Shown here: in pieces, positions 37,052 through 47,017 of the stretch
Numbering within the stretch: position 1 is the first letter of the stretch
How the letters are laid out: the number at the start of each line of letters is the position of its first letter
Origin: Datura wrightii
Lineage: Eukaryota; Streptophyta; Magnoliopsida; Solanales; Solanaceae
Reading direction: 5' to 3'
DNA length: 64,000 nt
NCBI GenBank assembly: GCA_035772735.1
Contig: JASDFA010000007.1
Location: 89,156,001-89,220,000, forward strand
Translations under genes and position numbers: made by a program
Notes under the pieces: generated by a model
Seen by the model: only the letters and a program-made list of their open reading frames with translations
What the model was told of the DNA's origin: nothing
Database searches by the model: none

Positions 37052-38510
37052 TGATCTTGGGCATATTTATATGCCCAAGTGATACTCAAACGTATCATTT
37101 TTACATTGTTTGTTGTGCAATGTGTATATAATATCATGTAATTAGTAATAAAATGCGAATTTATACTAACCAACATGATTAGCATTTGTTTTGCAGGTAA
37201 ATGTGATTTTTAGGAGCTAAAATGCATGTTGGAACTATGTTGGAGTTGGACATGGATGCGAGCGTGGAAAAGACCTTGGAATGCACATTTTATAAGGGCT
37301 CCGCGATGGAGCCGTGCCACGCTACCATCGCGGTAGCACACTGCCTGAACAGGAATTAAAATGGCAAATTCCAGTGTGCCTTCGCGTCAGCTCCGTGGCA
37401 CGGAGAGAGGCCTCCGCATTGGCCTCCGTGCCACGTTGAGGTTAATTTATCGGACCCTGAAATTCCAGTGAAGGTCCGCGTCCACGCCGTGTCACGGAGG
37501 CAGTGCTCCGCATTGGCCTCCGTGACACGTTGCTTGTTATTCCGGGAAAAATTTCCCACTAGTATAAATAGCACACTTAGGTTTATTTTAATTAGTTTTT
37601 AGTTTTTAGACTGAGTTCAGAAGTGGAGAGCAAGGACGTGGGTTAGTAGTAGTTGAAGAATGAAAAAGCTAAGGGATTTCTTCTCTTCTTTTCATCTTTC
37701 TATCAATTGTACGTATGATTTACACTCATTTTAGGATGATCAATCCACAAATGAGTGGCTAATTCTCTTCCTTGCTGAGGTTTTGAACATGTGTAATGAA
37801 TTTTGATTGTAAATGATATGGTTTTCTTCTTCTTCGTTAATGTTGTTCTATTAATTCTTGTTGTTACTGCATTAGTGCTTGGCCAACATTAATGTACATC
37901 TAAAAAGTCCAATTTCACTCAAAAGAGCAAGAAATTGGAAAGTTGTGAATTAATAGGGTATTGTTCTTAACTTGATTTGGGAAAATTGGGTTTTGATGTG
38001 CTTTCCTGATAGAAATATACTTGAAAGCCGTATTAGTCAATTTAGGAACCGGAATTGTAGTGCTAGGTCATAAATTGCATTTGATCACAGAAATGTAGAC
38101 GGATGATTTATGATTCTAAAGTGAAATTAAATACGAGAGTTTTAATTTCTAGGCTAATGTTCTTAGCTAGCAACATGAAGAAGAGATTAACCAAATTATC
38201 ATGATTATCAAGTTCATTACTTGTTCTTAACCTTGGCATGTTCATATCCATTGTCTAAATTCACAAGTAAATAGTTGTTATTAATTGTAGTATATATAGT
38301 TTAGAAACAAAAACTCAAGTAACTATTGGTTACATTGTTGTTAGCATAATTAGAAGTGAAATAGGAATATAGTAAACTAGGCAATTTTACGTATCTTGAG
38401 CCTCCTTGGATCGATACTTGGCTACTTAGCCACTTTATTACTTGTTTGACCACGTGCACTTGCGCGTCGGTTTATAATATATAATACCAACCTGAGCAGA
38501 ACACCGAACA
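37052..38510 (+). repeat. 5' LTR of copy 2b
   Basis: 1459 bases, TGATCTTGGG to CACCGAACA. The tip holds a perfect palindrome with 11-bp arms (37056-37079). CpG-rich inverted repeats at 37298-37533 precede the TATAAATA box at 37563-37570. Transcription would start shortly after. In the first 119 bases it differs from the 3' LTR at two positions. Confidence 0.93.
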
Positions 38511-38516
38511 AGTTTT

Positions 38517-38535
38517 TGGCGCCGTTGCCGGGGAG
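38517..38535 (+). other. Primer-binding site of 2b (tRNA-Asp type)
   Basis: TGGCGCCGTTGCCGGGGAG, 6 bases after the LTR. Confidence 0.88.
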
Positions 38536-38649
38536 GCTAGGCGATTTATAAAATTGTGTTTAGTGTAAATTTACTGTATTTGTATTTTTATTTTCTTAAG
38601 TGTTAACAACTTGGTCTTAGCCTGTATTTTGCAGATTTTGTTTCTGTGA

Positions 38650-41040
38650 ACACTGGCAAGGGACAAAGAGCTGGTGGAATCTTACTTAGAGCCTGAACGT
38701 GAATTTCATAGTCAACAAGCTCTACGAAAGAAGCTGCAGTTGCTTAAACAGTCTATGATGGAGCAACAAAATCCACCAGTTGTGCGGGCAGTGTTAGTGC
38801 CCGATGAAGCAGCAGCAAGGCCGGTTCGCGAGGTGGCAATCCCACACGCTAATAATGTACATTCTAGCATCCACAAACCAGAGCCTGGAGGGAGGTTTGA
38901 ATTAAAGCAGAATATGGTGCAACTTTTGCACACAAGCGGGCAATTTACCGGTCTCCCTCATGAAGATCCACAACAATATCTCCAAAACTTTTTGGAGATA
39001 AGTGACACTTATATACCCGCTGGAGTGTCACCTGATTATGTTCGGCTCACCTTATTTCCATTTTCCTTACTTGGTGATGCCAAGAGGTGGTTAAAAGCTG
39101 AAACACCCAATTCTATATCAACGTGGGATGATCTTGCACGGAAGTTTCTTATCAGATTTTTCCCTTCTGGTAAAACAGCCAGACTTAGGAGTCAAATCCT
39201 AAGTTTTAAACAGAGGGAAGGAGAAAATCTATATCAAGCCTGGGAAAGATTTAAATCCATGTTGCGGGACTGTCCTCATCATCATCAGTCCAATGAGGTG
39301 TTGGTACACACATTTATTGAGGGTTTGGAACCCCACACTAAAATTCTGTTAGATTCAAAAGCTGGAGGGCAAGCACTGGAAAAGACCTATGAGGAGCTGT
39401 ACACTTTGCTCAACCGAATTTCACAAGGCAATCCAGAATGGAATGCAGATTCTTCAAGAGGTGGAGCAAGGAAAGCAGCGGGAGTGCTTGAAGTGGATGG
39501 ATTCACAGCTATCGCTGCACAGATAGCTGCTTTGCAAAATCAGTTAAACACTCACTTCAGCAATATCAATTTGAACCAGCCTTCAGCGTCAGTCAATGCA
39601 GTTCAACAGATGTGGTGTGAAGTGTGTGGTAGTAGTGAGCATTCAACTGAATGTTGTGGTGTAAATCCTGATTCTGTTAATTTTGTGGGCAATGCACAGA
39701 GAAATCAGTAGCAGTTTGGTAGTGGCTACAACTCAAATTGGAGGAACCATCCGAATTTTTCGTGGGGTAGAAACAATCAACAAGGCCAAAGTTCAGGGCA
39801 GGGTATGCACAGAAACCAAGGAGGGCAACAAAATTATCAAGCTCAGTTCAGAAATCACAATGCCCCTCCTTCACCACCATCACCGACTATTGAGGAGATG
39901 TTCAAAACCATGATCGCTAATCAGGCACAATTGCAGGCTGACTATGTCAAATTGGCAGCCGAAGTGAAGAATAATCAGTTGGCGACCAAGGCTCTTGAAT
40001 ATCAGTTTGGGCAATTTGCTAGTGCCCAAAATACTTGACCCAGAGGAGGACTACCTAGCGACACAGATCCTAATCCAAAGCAGGTAAATGCAGTGACCAC
40101 GAGGAGTGGTTTACAGTTAAAGGAGGTGGAACCGGAAAGACCGCCTCAAAAGTCAGGAGCAGCAGATGTTGAGGGAGAGCAAATCTCAGATAAGGGGAAG
40201 ACTAAAGAAGCTGAACCAGAAAGGCCTCCACCCACGTTCCCTCAACGACTTAAGAAACACAAGGAGGAGGCGTGTTTCCAGAAATTCATGGAGGTACTTA
40301 AACAGGTACATGTTAACTTACCTCTTGTTGATGTCTTGCAGGGAGTGCCAAAATATGCAAAATATATTAAAGACATCGTGGCTAACAAAAGTCGTTTGAC
40401 TGAGTATGCCACGGTAGCTTTAACGGAGGAATGCACTTCCCGTATTCAGAATAGGTTGCCCACAAAACTGAAAGACCCTGGAAGTTTTACTATCCAACTT
40501 ACGATTGGGCAAAGTATCCGAGCTCGTGGATTATGCGACTTGGGGGCAAGCATAAATCTGATGCCATCTTCGGTATTCAGAAAGTTAGGTCTAGGGAGTC
40601 CTAGACCTACAACGGTAATCTTGCAGCTAGCAGACAGGTCTTTAGCTAAGCCGGATGGCATTGTTGAGGATGTGTTAGTGCAAGTAGGCTCCCTCATTTT
40701 TCCGGTCGATTTCATTGTTCTAGACTTTGAACCAGATGCTGAAGTCCCATTTATTTTGGGACGACCCTTTTTGGCAACCGGAAAGGCACTAATTGATGTA
40801 GCTGCGGGTCAACTTACGATGCGAGCACATGACAAGGTCGAAGTGTTCGATGTGTACAAAGTACCTAAGCTCCCAACTGTTTATAAGGAACACTCGGTGA
40901 TCAACGTGATTGATCATGGGAATGCTAATGGAATGAGTGATTCCCGAGAGTTACTAGGAGGGCCACCGAATAAGGTTGAGAACTACTGGGGGGATGACCA
41001 TGATCGGGACATATCGTCCATCTCCCTAGTAGACAAATAA
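38650..41040 (+). pseudogene. Gag-protease of copy 2b, one frame with two stops
   Basis: A single frame runs from 38650 to the stop at 41038-41040 with only TAG (39709-39711) and TGA (40036-40038) inside. Gag: E-P-E-R-E-F start region, capsid motifs F-P-F-S-L-L-G-D-A-K-R-W-L and W-E-R-F-K-S-M-L, a C-E-V-C-G-S-S-E-H motif near 39615, then a Q/N-rich linker. Protease: D-L-G-A-S at 40537-40551 and I-L-G-R-P-F-L. The start is uncertain: the conserved frame has no ATG before 38755, and a GTG at 38674 or a spliced leader (TTTGCAG near 38628-38634) are alternatives. No RT follows. Confidence 0.85.
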
Positions 41041-41080
41041 GCATAAAGGACATCGAGCCGCGACGGTAAACCAGGCGCTG

Positions 41081-41098
41081 CACGGGAGGCAACCCGTG
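41081..41098 (+). promoter_or_regulatory. CACGGGAGGCAACCCGTG hairpin, 2b
   Basis: Perfect 6-bp stem with a 6-base loop, starting 41 bases after the gag-protease stop. It is conserved in L3 and, with changed arms, in family A. Confidence 0.7.
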
Positions 41099-41374
41099 AG
41101 AAAAATATTTTATTTTTTTTCTTTTACATAGTGTAGTTAGTTTTTATCTTTATTTTTGTTTTTATTTGTTTATTTCCAATTTTTATGTTTCTTTTTCTTT
41201 TCTTGATTAGGTTTAGATTTTCATTTTAGTTAATATTTTTTATTTTAGTTAGGGAAATCTATTAATTTAACCAATTTTTGTTTAGTGAGGTGATTTTCAG
41301 GTATAACGGAGGAAATATACATGGAATCGAGAAAATGAGGCAAGGTATGAAAAATCGAATTAATTGAAGAAACA
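41099..41374 (+). other. AT-rich spacer after the hairpin
   Basis: T-rich, no ORF. It holds nothing I recognise except similarity to the same place in L3. Confidence 0.5.
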
Positions 41375-41732
41375 GTGCACTGGCGCGTTGGCGCCGTGTC
41401 ACAGAGGCAGTGCTCCGCGTTGGCCTTCGTGACACGTTGAAGGCAAAATCCGGATTTTTCAAAAATCCAGTAAGCCAACGCGTTGGCTCCGTGTCACGGA
41501 GGAGGGGCTCCGCGTTACCCTCCCTGACACGTTGCCCCTTATTCAGTGCCGGGTCACACCGGGTTGCCGGGTGACCCGCGTGTTTTCTTTAAATATACCC
41601 CCAATTTCGCCCCATTTTTCCCCATTTCCCTCTTTCCTCCGCGACCAAACACCCATTTCCCCCTCCCCAAGCACCGTGCCACGTTCCTAGGCAAGGAAAA
41701 ACATCAATTTTCTTCGGTTCTTCAATTCAAAG
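41375..41732 (+). promoter_or_regulatory. 2b internal promoter-like region and leader exon
   Basis: Two CpG-rich inverted repeats (about 41393-41446 and 41476-41536) are followed by TTTAAATATA at 41588-41597, a pyrimidine-rich leader, and a donor AAAG|GTATGT at 41732/41733. The first inverted repeat is nearly identical over about 45 bases to the last one in the 2b LTR (37486-37531). Inferred promoter for the second ORF. Confidence 0.55.
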
Positions 41733-42439
41733 GTATGTTTTCATCGTCTAACTCAATTTTTCGGTGATTTTTGTCAAAGTTGGGCATGTGAGGTGAGATA
41801 TATCACCCTAGGTAGAACTTTAACATGAATGTCGGATTATTTGTGATTGATACATGTTTAGATTGTTGTATTTAGCGTTTGAACTTGTCGATTGCGTAAA
41901 TAATTCGAAATTGATCATAGAATTTTATTCTAGGGCTTGTGTTGTTGAATTTGCCTTGGGCAATTGATAATTTGATGAAATCGATGCAGGGGTGTGTTTG
42001 TTAATTGAGATAAGTCGTGGTAAATATTGTGTAAATGTCAAAGACGACAAATTCTCGAATTTTTGCGGGAAAATGCATAAAGTGTGTAAATTGGTTAGAT
42101 TGTTTAGATTAGATTGTATATAGAATGTTTTGATTGTTGTTTTTATTTTGTTGTTGTTTTGTTGCGAAGTGCGATGTGTGAATTGTTAGCGATAGTAGGA
42201 TTGGGATTAGCTGTATGAAGTCTGAGTAGTACGCTAACTGTTATGCTGTCGAAATTTTGTTGTGAACGCACTAAGCATGACGTGTAGAATGTTGTCTGTA
42301 GTGTAATTAGAGTTATCTTTGCCGTAATTTTGTAGAAGTAGCTAAGGCCTAAGTGTGGGGTAAATATTGTGTAACCCGACCTTAGCCGAAGTTAACAAGT
42401 TTTTAGCTTAACTTTGTGCTTGTTTGTGTAAATTGACAG
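41733..42439 (+). other. Predicted 707-base intron before 2b ORF2
   Basis: GTATGT donor and TTGACAG acceptor, the latter 5 bases before the ATG. T-rich throughout, without ORFs. Contains CTAAGTGTGGGGT at about 42350-42362. Prediction rests on splice consensus and on conserved position in L3 and family A. Confidence 0.55.
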
Positions 42440-42444
42440 GTACA

Positions 42445-43665
42445 ATGGCTAGCAGACAAGATAAAGGCAAGGGTGCTTCTACCTCAGGCACAGGTAGGAA
42501 AAGGATGAGACTGGGCACCGCAGTCCCAGCTGCACCCGCTGTTCCGCGCGGCCAACGCCGCCAATACGGAACACGATGGGTCACCGATGAAGGGAAGAAA
42601 TGGTATGCAAAGCATAAAGAAAACAAGTACTTCCCCGAGGAACATATTGCTCGGGAACCACTTGCACAGGAGTTCCCTCGCATTGTACAGAGAATCGAGG
42701 CAGTTGGGCTCAGCTTTATTTTTCAGGAGCCCAAGGAGTGCAACCTTCACTTGGTCCGGGAATTTTATGCAAATTGGAACCCGGCCATCAGAAGCCACAC
42801 AGTTAAAATCAGAGGGCAGATTGTCACTCTGGAACCCCAGCAGCTGAATGCCATCGTTGGAGCGCGGGACACAGACGCCCACGTTCTCCGCCAGCTAAAC
42901 ATCACTCCACCGTATGCCGACATCAGACGTACGTTGTGTGGGGCTCGATCCACAGCCCGATGGAGTAGACACAAGGAGAGGGGTTACCACCAGACTCTGC
43001 CTTATTCGCAGATGAACAGGGAGGCCAGAATCTGGCTGAAGATTGTATGTTCGTGCTTGATCCCGGGAGTCCATATGACAGATGTGACCCGGGACCGTGT
43101 CTGCTTGGTGTATGCCCTTATGAAAGGGCTTGAGATTAATGTTGGGGCAGTAATAATATCCGCCATGAAGAGAGCCAGACTGCACCAGGGCCACAGATAC
43201 GGGTTTGGCGGACTCATCACCACCTTCCTCCGAGGCCTCGACATTGAGGAAGAAGCCTTGGATTATATTCCGCAGTTGGAGCGGAGGGCCCTCGACGTGA
43301 CAAAGACTAAGGCCCCCGACACTACACACGGACCGGTGCTGACTTTGGGCGAGCGACATGCTCGTGACGATCAGTACATGGCCCGTATGTTTGGCATGCA
43401 GATGCTGCAGCTACAGATAGGTGGGAGACCAGCCACCGAGGAAGAATTATGGCAGCTGGAGCTGGACTACCCCTTTGGCGAGAACGCCAAAGCCTTATGT
43501 CGGGTAGGCCCAGCCTTTGTGGAGCCGACAGATGACGATGTCCCTACTGATGAGGAGACACGTCGTGAGGACTCCGATGTGGAGTCCGATGACGACGATG
43601 GAGCTGATTCAGATATGGGCGACGAGGCCGCAGCACTGGATGAAGAAGTCGAATATTTCGACTGA
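42445..43665 (+). CDS. Second ORF of copy 2b ('putative plant transposon protein' family)
   Basis: An intact 406-codon ORF, the only undamaged long gene in the window. ATG 42445 is chosen over 42424 because it matches the starts in L3 and family A and follows the acceptor. Residues 1-45 are basic (R-K-R-M-R); about 75-300 form the conserved domain (V-R-E-F-Y-A-N-W, V-K-I-R-G-Q-I-V, W-L-K-I-V-C-S-C-L-I, L-E-I-N-V-G-A-V-I-I); about 350-406 are strongly acidic. There is no signal peptide or clear membrane helix, so an envelope role is unlikely. The family name suggests a transposase, but I see no DDE or HUH motif. A nuclear nucleic-acid-binding or regulatory role is a guess from the basic and acidic ends. 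Confidence 0.8.
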   Translation: MASRQDKGKGASTSGTGRKRMRLGTAVPAAPAVPRGQRRQYGTRWVTDEGKKWYAKHKENKYFPEEHIAREPLAQEFPRIVQRIEAVGLSFIFQEPKECNLHLVREFYANWNPAIRSHTVKIRGQIVTLEPQQLNAIVGARDTDAHVLRQLNITPPYADIRRTLCGARSTARWSRHKERGYHQTLPYSQMNREARIWLKIVCSCLIPGVHMTDVTRDRVCLVYALMKGLEINVGAVIISAMKRARLHQGHRYGFGGLITTFLRGLDIEEEALDYIPQLERRALDVTKTKAPDTTHGPVLTLGERHARDDQYMARMFGMQMLQLQIGGRPATEEELWQLELDYPFGENAKALCRVGPAFVEPTDDDVPTDEETRREDSDVESDDDDGADSDMGDEAAALDEEVEYFD

Positions 43666-43709
43666 GCAGGGAGTACCACCACCCAAAATATTGTGCTTTG
43701 TATTGTTGT

Positions 43710-43750
43710 GAACACTGGGGACAGTGTTCGATTTAAGTGTGGGGTGGGGA
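43710..43750 (+). promoter_or_regulatory. Internal hairpin plus purine block after 2b ORF2
   Basis: GAACACTG/CAGTGTTC stem with loop GGGA (43710-43729), then GATTTAAGTGTGGGGTGGGG (43730-43749), 45 bases after the ORF2 stop. It has the same order and core as the terminal block at 45520-45555. Candidate second plus-strand primer, or an RNA structure or terminator. Confidence 0.6.
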
Positions 43751-45519
43751 GTAGCTAGGTGCTGGGTCAAGGCTCTAATTTGCTGTATGTTTTTCCTTGA
43801 TATTTATGTATGTTTGTACTTTCCCTGTGGCGAACTGATTTGCGATGTATGTGTATATATTTGTTGTGTGGTTAATGATGTGTGTTTTGAAAAGTATGGT
43901 TGCCATTGTAAGTATTTTGTAAATATTTTTTTTCTCTATCGACATGATCGATATTTTTCAAAATTTTTGCGAAGATATTTTGCAATTATTAAAATCTTTT
44001 GTAAATATCTTTCTATCGAAATGATCGATGTGTTGCAAAAATTTTTTCGATTTTTATTTTTTGGGTTTCTCGGAGTTTGTTTTCGGTTCTTTTACCGAGA
44101 ATAGTCCCATTGAACCGATGTCATAGTTAGTGACCGTTCCCTATGATGGATGGATGATGACCGTCTTAAGGGAAATGTGGTCGGTAGGAGTAGGATTTTT
44201 ATTTGTTTTTAGTTTTCTTTGGTGGATTGCATCAATGAACTGTAGTTGCTTATGGTTGCTAAAATTTCGTTGCGTGTTGTAACTGATATTCAAAATGTGA
44301 AAATGATTCGTTTGAAAGCATGCAATTCTGTAAATACGTAGAGTTACCTAGGCTATAGAATTTGGTTCAGTATGATTGAGGCTTAATCTTGAATTCATGT
44401 AATTGACTAATTAAAGAGTCTGTGAATGCATCTTGATTCGAGCATGTGCATGAAGTGTGAAGTGAGGTTTTGCTATTCCATGTCATTGTGAATTGTCTAG
44501 AACTTGCCTGGTGTGTATACAAAACGAAATGAAGGAGGTGTAGTGTTGGAAAGGATGTATGCATTTCTTTGTTTTAACCGATAGTTTCCATTTTTTCTTG
44601 TCAAATTCTACCTTTTTATATGTTGTATACCCTAGTCAGCCCGTTGAGCCTTTAGCTGATTTCTTTCTTTTGTCCAAAATTGTATGAACTAATCTTTATT
44701 CCTTCTTTTCATTAGCCTTAAAGTCTATAAGAAGCTCTTAAGCGCTTACAAAGAAAAGAAAATGTTTCCCAAAGTGTTAAAGAGTGAAAAGAGAAAGAAT
44801 AGCAAAGTGAGGAAAGAAAAGTTGATGTTGAAGAGGCACTTGTTGTAATTAAATGATAGTGAGGGTACATGAAAACCCTTTGTTTTGTGTCAAGTGTGTC
44901 TGATGAAATGGGCTGTATGAAAGTAAACCAGCATGAATGGGAGAAAAAGAGAAAAGAGAGGAACAATGTCCATGAGTCGATGGGAATGAGTTGAAAAGGC
45001 GCTTAAGGATGCTAGAGACTATTATTGGCTAATCCAATATATATAAACTAGATCCATAGCCCCATTACAACCCATTAAAGTCCTACGTGATCCTATATTG
45101 CATTTCTTTATATTAGTGGAGTAATACACTAAGGGCAAGCTTATGGGTCATGACATGAGGCATGTGAATTCTTTTGGGAGAGAGAGTGAAATTAATTTTT
45201 ATATGCCCCTACTTGCATGTTTGTGTGCTGCATGAACATAAAGGGGAAGTTTCTCTTGAGTTGTGAGGGCACATGCTTGATGAAAGATTGATTTTCGTGT
45301 CGGATTTCTTGATTAGCTGATTTGCATGAGTTTGCCGATATCAAGAATCAATTCTTAAAGTCTAGGAAGCCTTGATGTATTAAAGGTCATTGTATTGTAC
45401 GACCAAGCATGTTTTCTTGATGATTTGCAAAAATTGAATAATCGGTATGACCGTAGCGTAAATTGTTGCACCATAGTGACGAAGGTTGGGATGTAATTTG
45501 CATGATTTGTGTATGTGTT
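43751..45519 (+). other. 2b conserved 3' noncoding region
   Basis: No credible gene; short frames are not shared with L3. Contains two diverged tandem AT-rich units (about 43910-44055) with GTAAATAT, TCTATCGA and ATGATCGAT words, an inverted repeat TTCTCGG/CCGAGAA (44067-44101) and CTTAAGCGCTTA at about 44738-44749. The whole region parallels L3 18813-20636. Confidence 0.6.
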
Positions 45520-45555
45520 GTTCGAGGACGAACAAGGATTTAAGTATGGGGTAAG
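45520..45555 (+). promoter_or_regulatory. 3' purine block and GTTCGAGGACGAAC hairpin of 2b
   Basis: Hairpin at 45520-45533 (arms GTTCG/CGAAC), then AAGGATTTAAGTATGGGG up to TAAG at the LTR edge. Likely plus-strand primer. Confidence 0.7.
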
Positions 45556-47012
45556 TGATCTTGGGCAGATTTATATGCCCAAGTGATACTCAAACGTATC
45601 ATTTTTACCTTGTTTGTTGTGCAATGTGTATATAATATCATGTAATTAGTAATAAAATGCGAATTTATACTAACCAACATGATTAGCATTTGTTTTGCAG
45701 GTAAATGTGATTTTTAGGAGCTAAAATGCATGTTGGAACTATGTCGGAGTTGGACTTGGATGCGAGCATGGAAAAGACCTTGGAATGCACATTTTATAAG
45801 GGCTCCGCGATGGAGACGTGCCACGCTACCATCGCGGTAGCACACTGCCTGAACAGGAATTAAAATGGCAAATTCCAGTGTGCCTTCGCGTCAGCTCCGT
45901 GGCACGGAGAGAGGCCTCCGCGTTGGCCTCCGTGCCACGTTGAGGTTAATTTATCGGACCCTTAAATTCCAGTGAAGGTCCGCGTCCATGCCGTGTCACG
46001 GAGGCAGTGCTCCGCGTTGGCCTCCATGACACATTGCTTGTTATTCCGGGAAAAATTTCCCACTAGTATAAATAGCACACTTAGGTTTATTTTAATTAGT
46101 TTTTAGTTTTTAGACTGAGTTCAGAAGTGGAGAGCAAGGACGTGGGTTAGTAGCAGTTGAAGAATGAAAAAGCTAAGGGATTTCTTCTCTTATTTTCATC
46201 TTTCTATCAATTGTACGTATGATTTACTTATTTTAGGATGATCAATCCACAAATGAGTGGCTAATTCTCTTCCTTGCTGAGGTTTTGAACATGTGTAATG
46301 AATTTTGATTGTAAATGATATGGTTTTCTTCTTCTTCGTTAATGTTGTTCTATTAATTCTTGTTCTTACTGCATTAGTGCTTGGCCAACATTAATGTACA
46401 TCTAAAAAGTCCAATTTCACTCGAAAGAGCAAGAAATTGGAAAGTTGTGAATTAATAGGGTATTGTTCTTAACTTGATTTGGGAAAATTGGGTTTTGATG
46501 TGCTTTCCTGATAGAAATATACTTGAAAGCCGTATTAGTCAATTTAGGAACCAGAATTGTAGTGCTAGGTCATAAATTGCATTTGATCACAGAAATGTAG
46601 ACGGATGGTTTATGATTCTAAAGAGAAATTAAATACGAGAGTTTTAATTTCTAGGCTAATGTTCTTGGCTAGCAACATGAAGAAGAGATTAACCAAATTA
46701 TCGTGATTATCAAGTTCATTACTTGTTCTTAACCTTGGCATGTTCATATCCATTGTCTAAATTCACAAGTAAATAGTTGTTATTAATTGTAGTATATATA
46801 GTTTAGAAACAAAAACTCAAGTAACTATTGGTTACATTGTTGTTAGCATAATTAGAAGTGAAATAGGAATATAGTAAACTAGGCAATTTTACATATCTTG
46901 AGCCTCCTTGGATTGATACTTGGCTACTTAGCCACTTTATTACTTGTTTGACCACGTGCACTTGCGTGTCGGTTTATAATATATAATACCAACCTGAGCA
47001 GAACACCGAACA
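45556..47012 (+). repeat. 3' LTR of copy 2b
   Basis: 1457 bases. TATAAATA at 46067-46074; inverted repeats at 45800-46037. One base of the terminal palindrome is changed (CAGAT for CATAT). Confidence 0.93.
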
Positions 47013-47017
47013 TGGTA

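Larger units (their letters stand above)
37052..47012 (+). mobile_element. Copy 2b: pol-less Athila-like element (+), best preserved
   Basis: 9961 bases with perfect target duplications TGGTA (37047-37051, 47013-47017), sitting in the predicted intron of family A. Order: LTR, tRNA-Asp-type primer site, gag-protease in one frame with two stops, hairpin, promoter-like region, predicted intron, intact second ORF, hairpin-purine block, noncoding region, second hairpin-purine block, LTR. There is no RT, RNase H or integrase. It shares structure with L3, but their LTRs belong to diverged subfamilies, so the pol-less plan is shared by more than one lineage. Confidence 0.92.

Noticed and set aside
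39709..39711. TAG followed by CAGTTT as a possible programmed readthrough signal in gag
   Set aside because: The context is near the leaky TAG-CARYYA type but does not match fully, and L3 has a sense codon (CAG) here, so a point mutation is simpler. A second stop at 40036 also argues against it.
42445..43665. ORF2 as a true transposase or as an envelope protein
   Set aside because: No DDE, HUH or zinc-ribbon motif and no terminal inverted repeats of a DNA transposon; no signal peptide or membrane helix. The family name alone is not evidence of activity.
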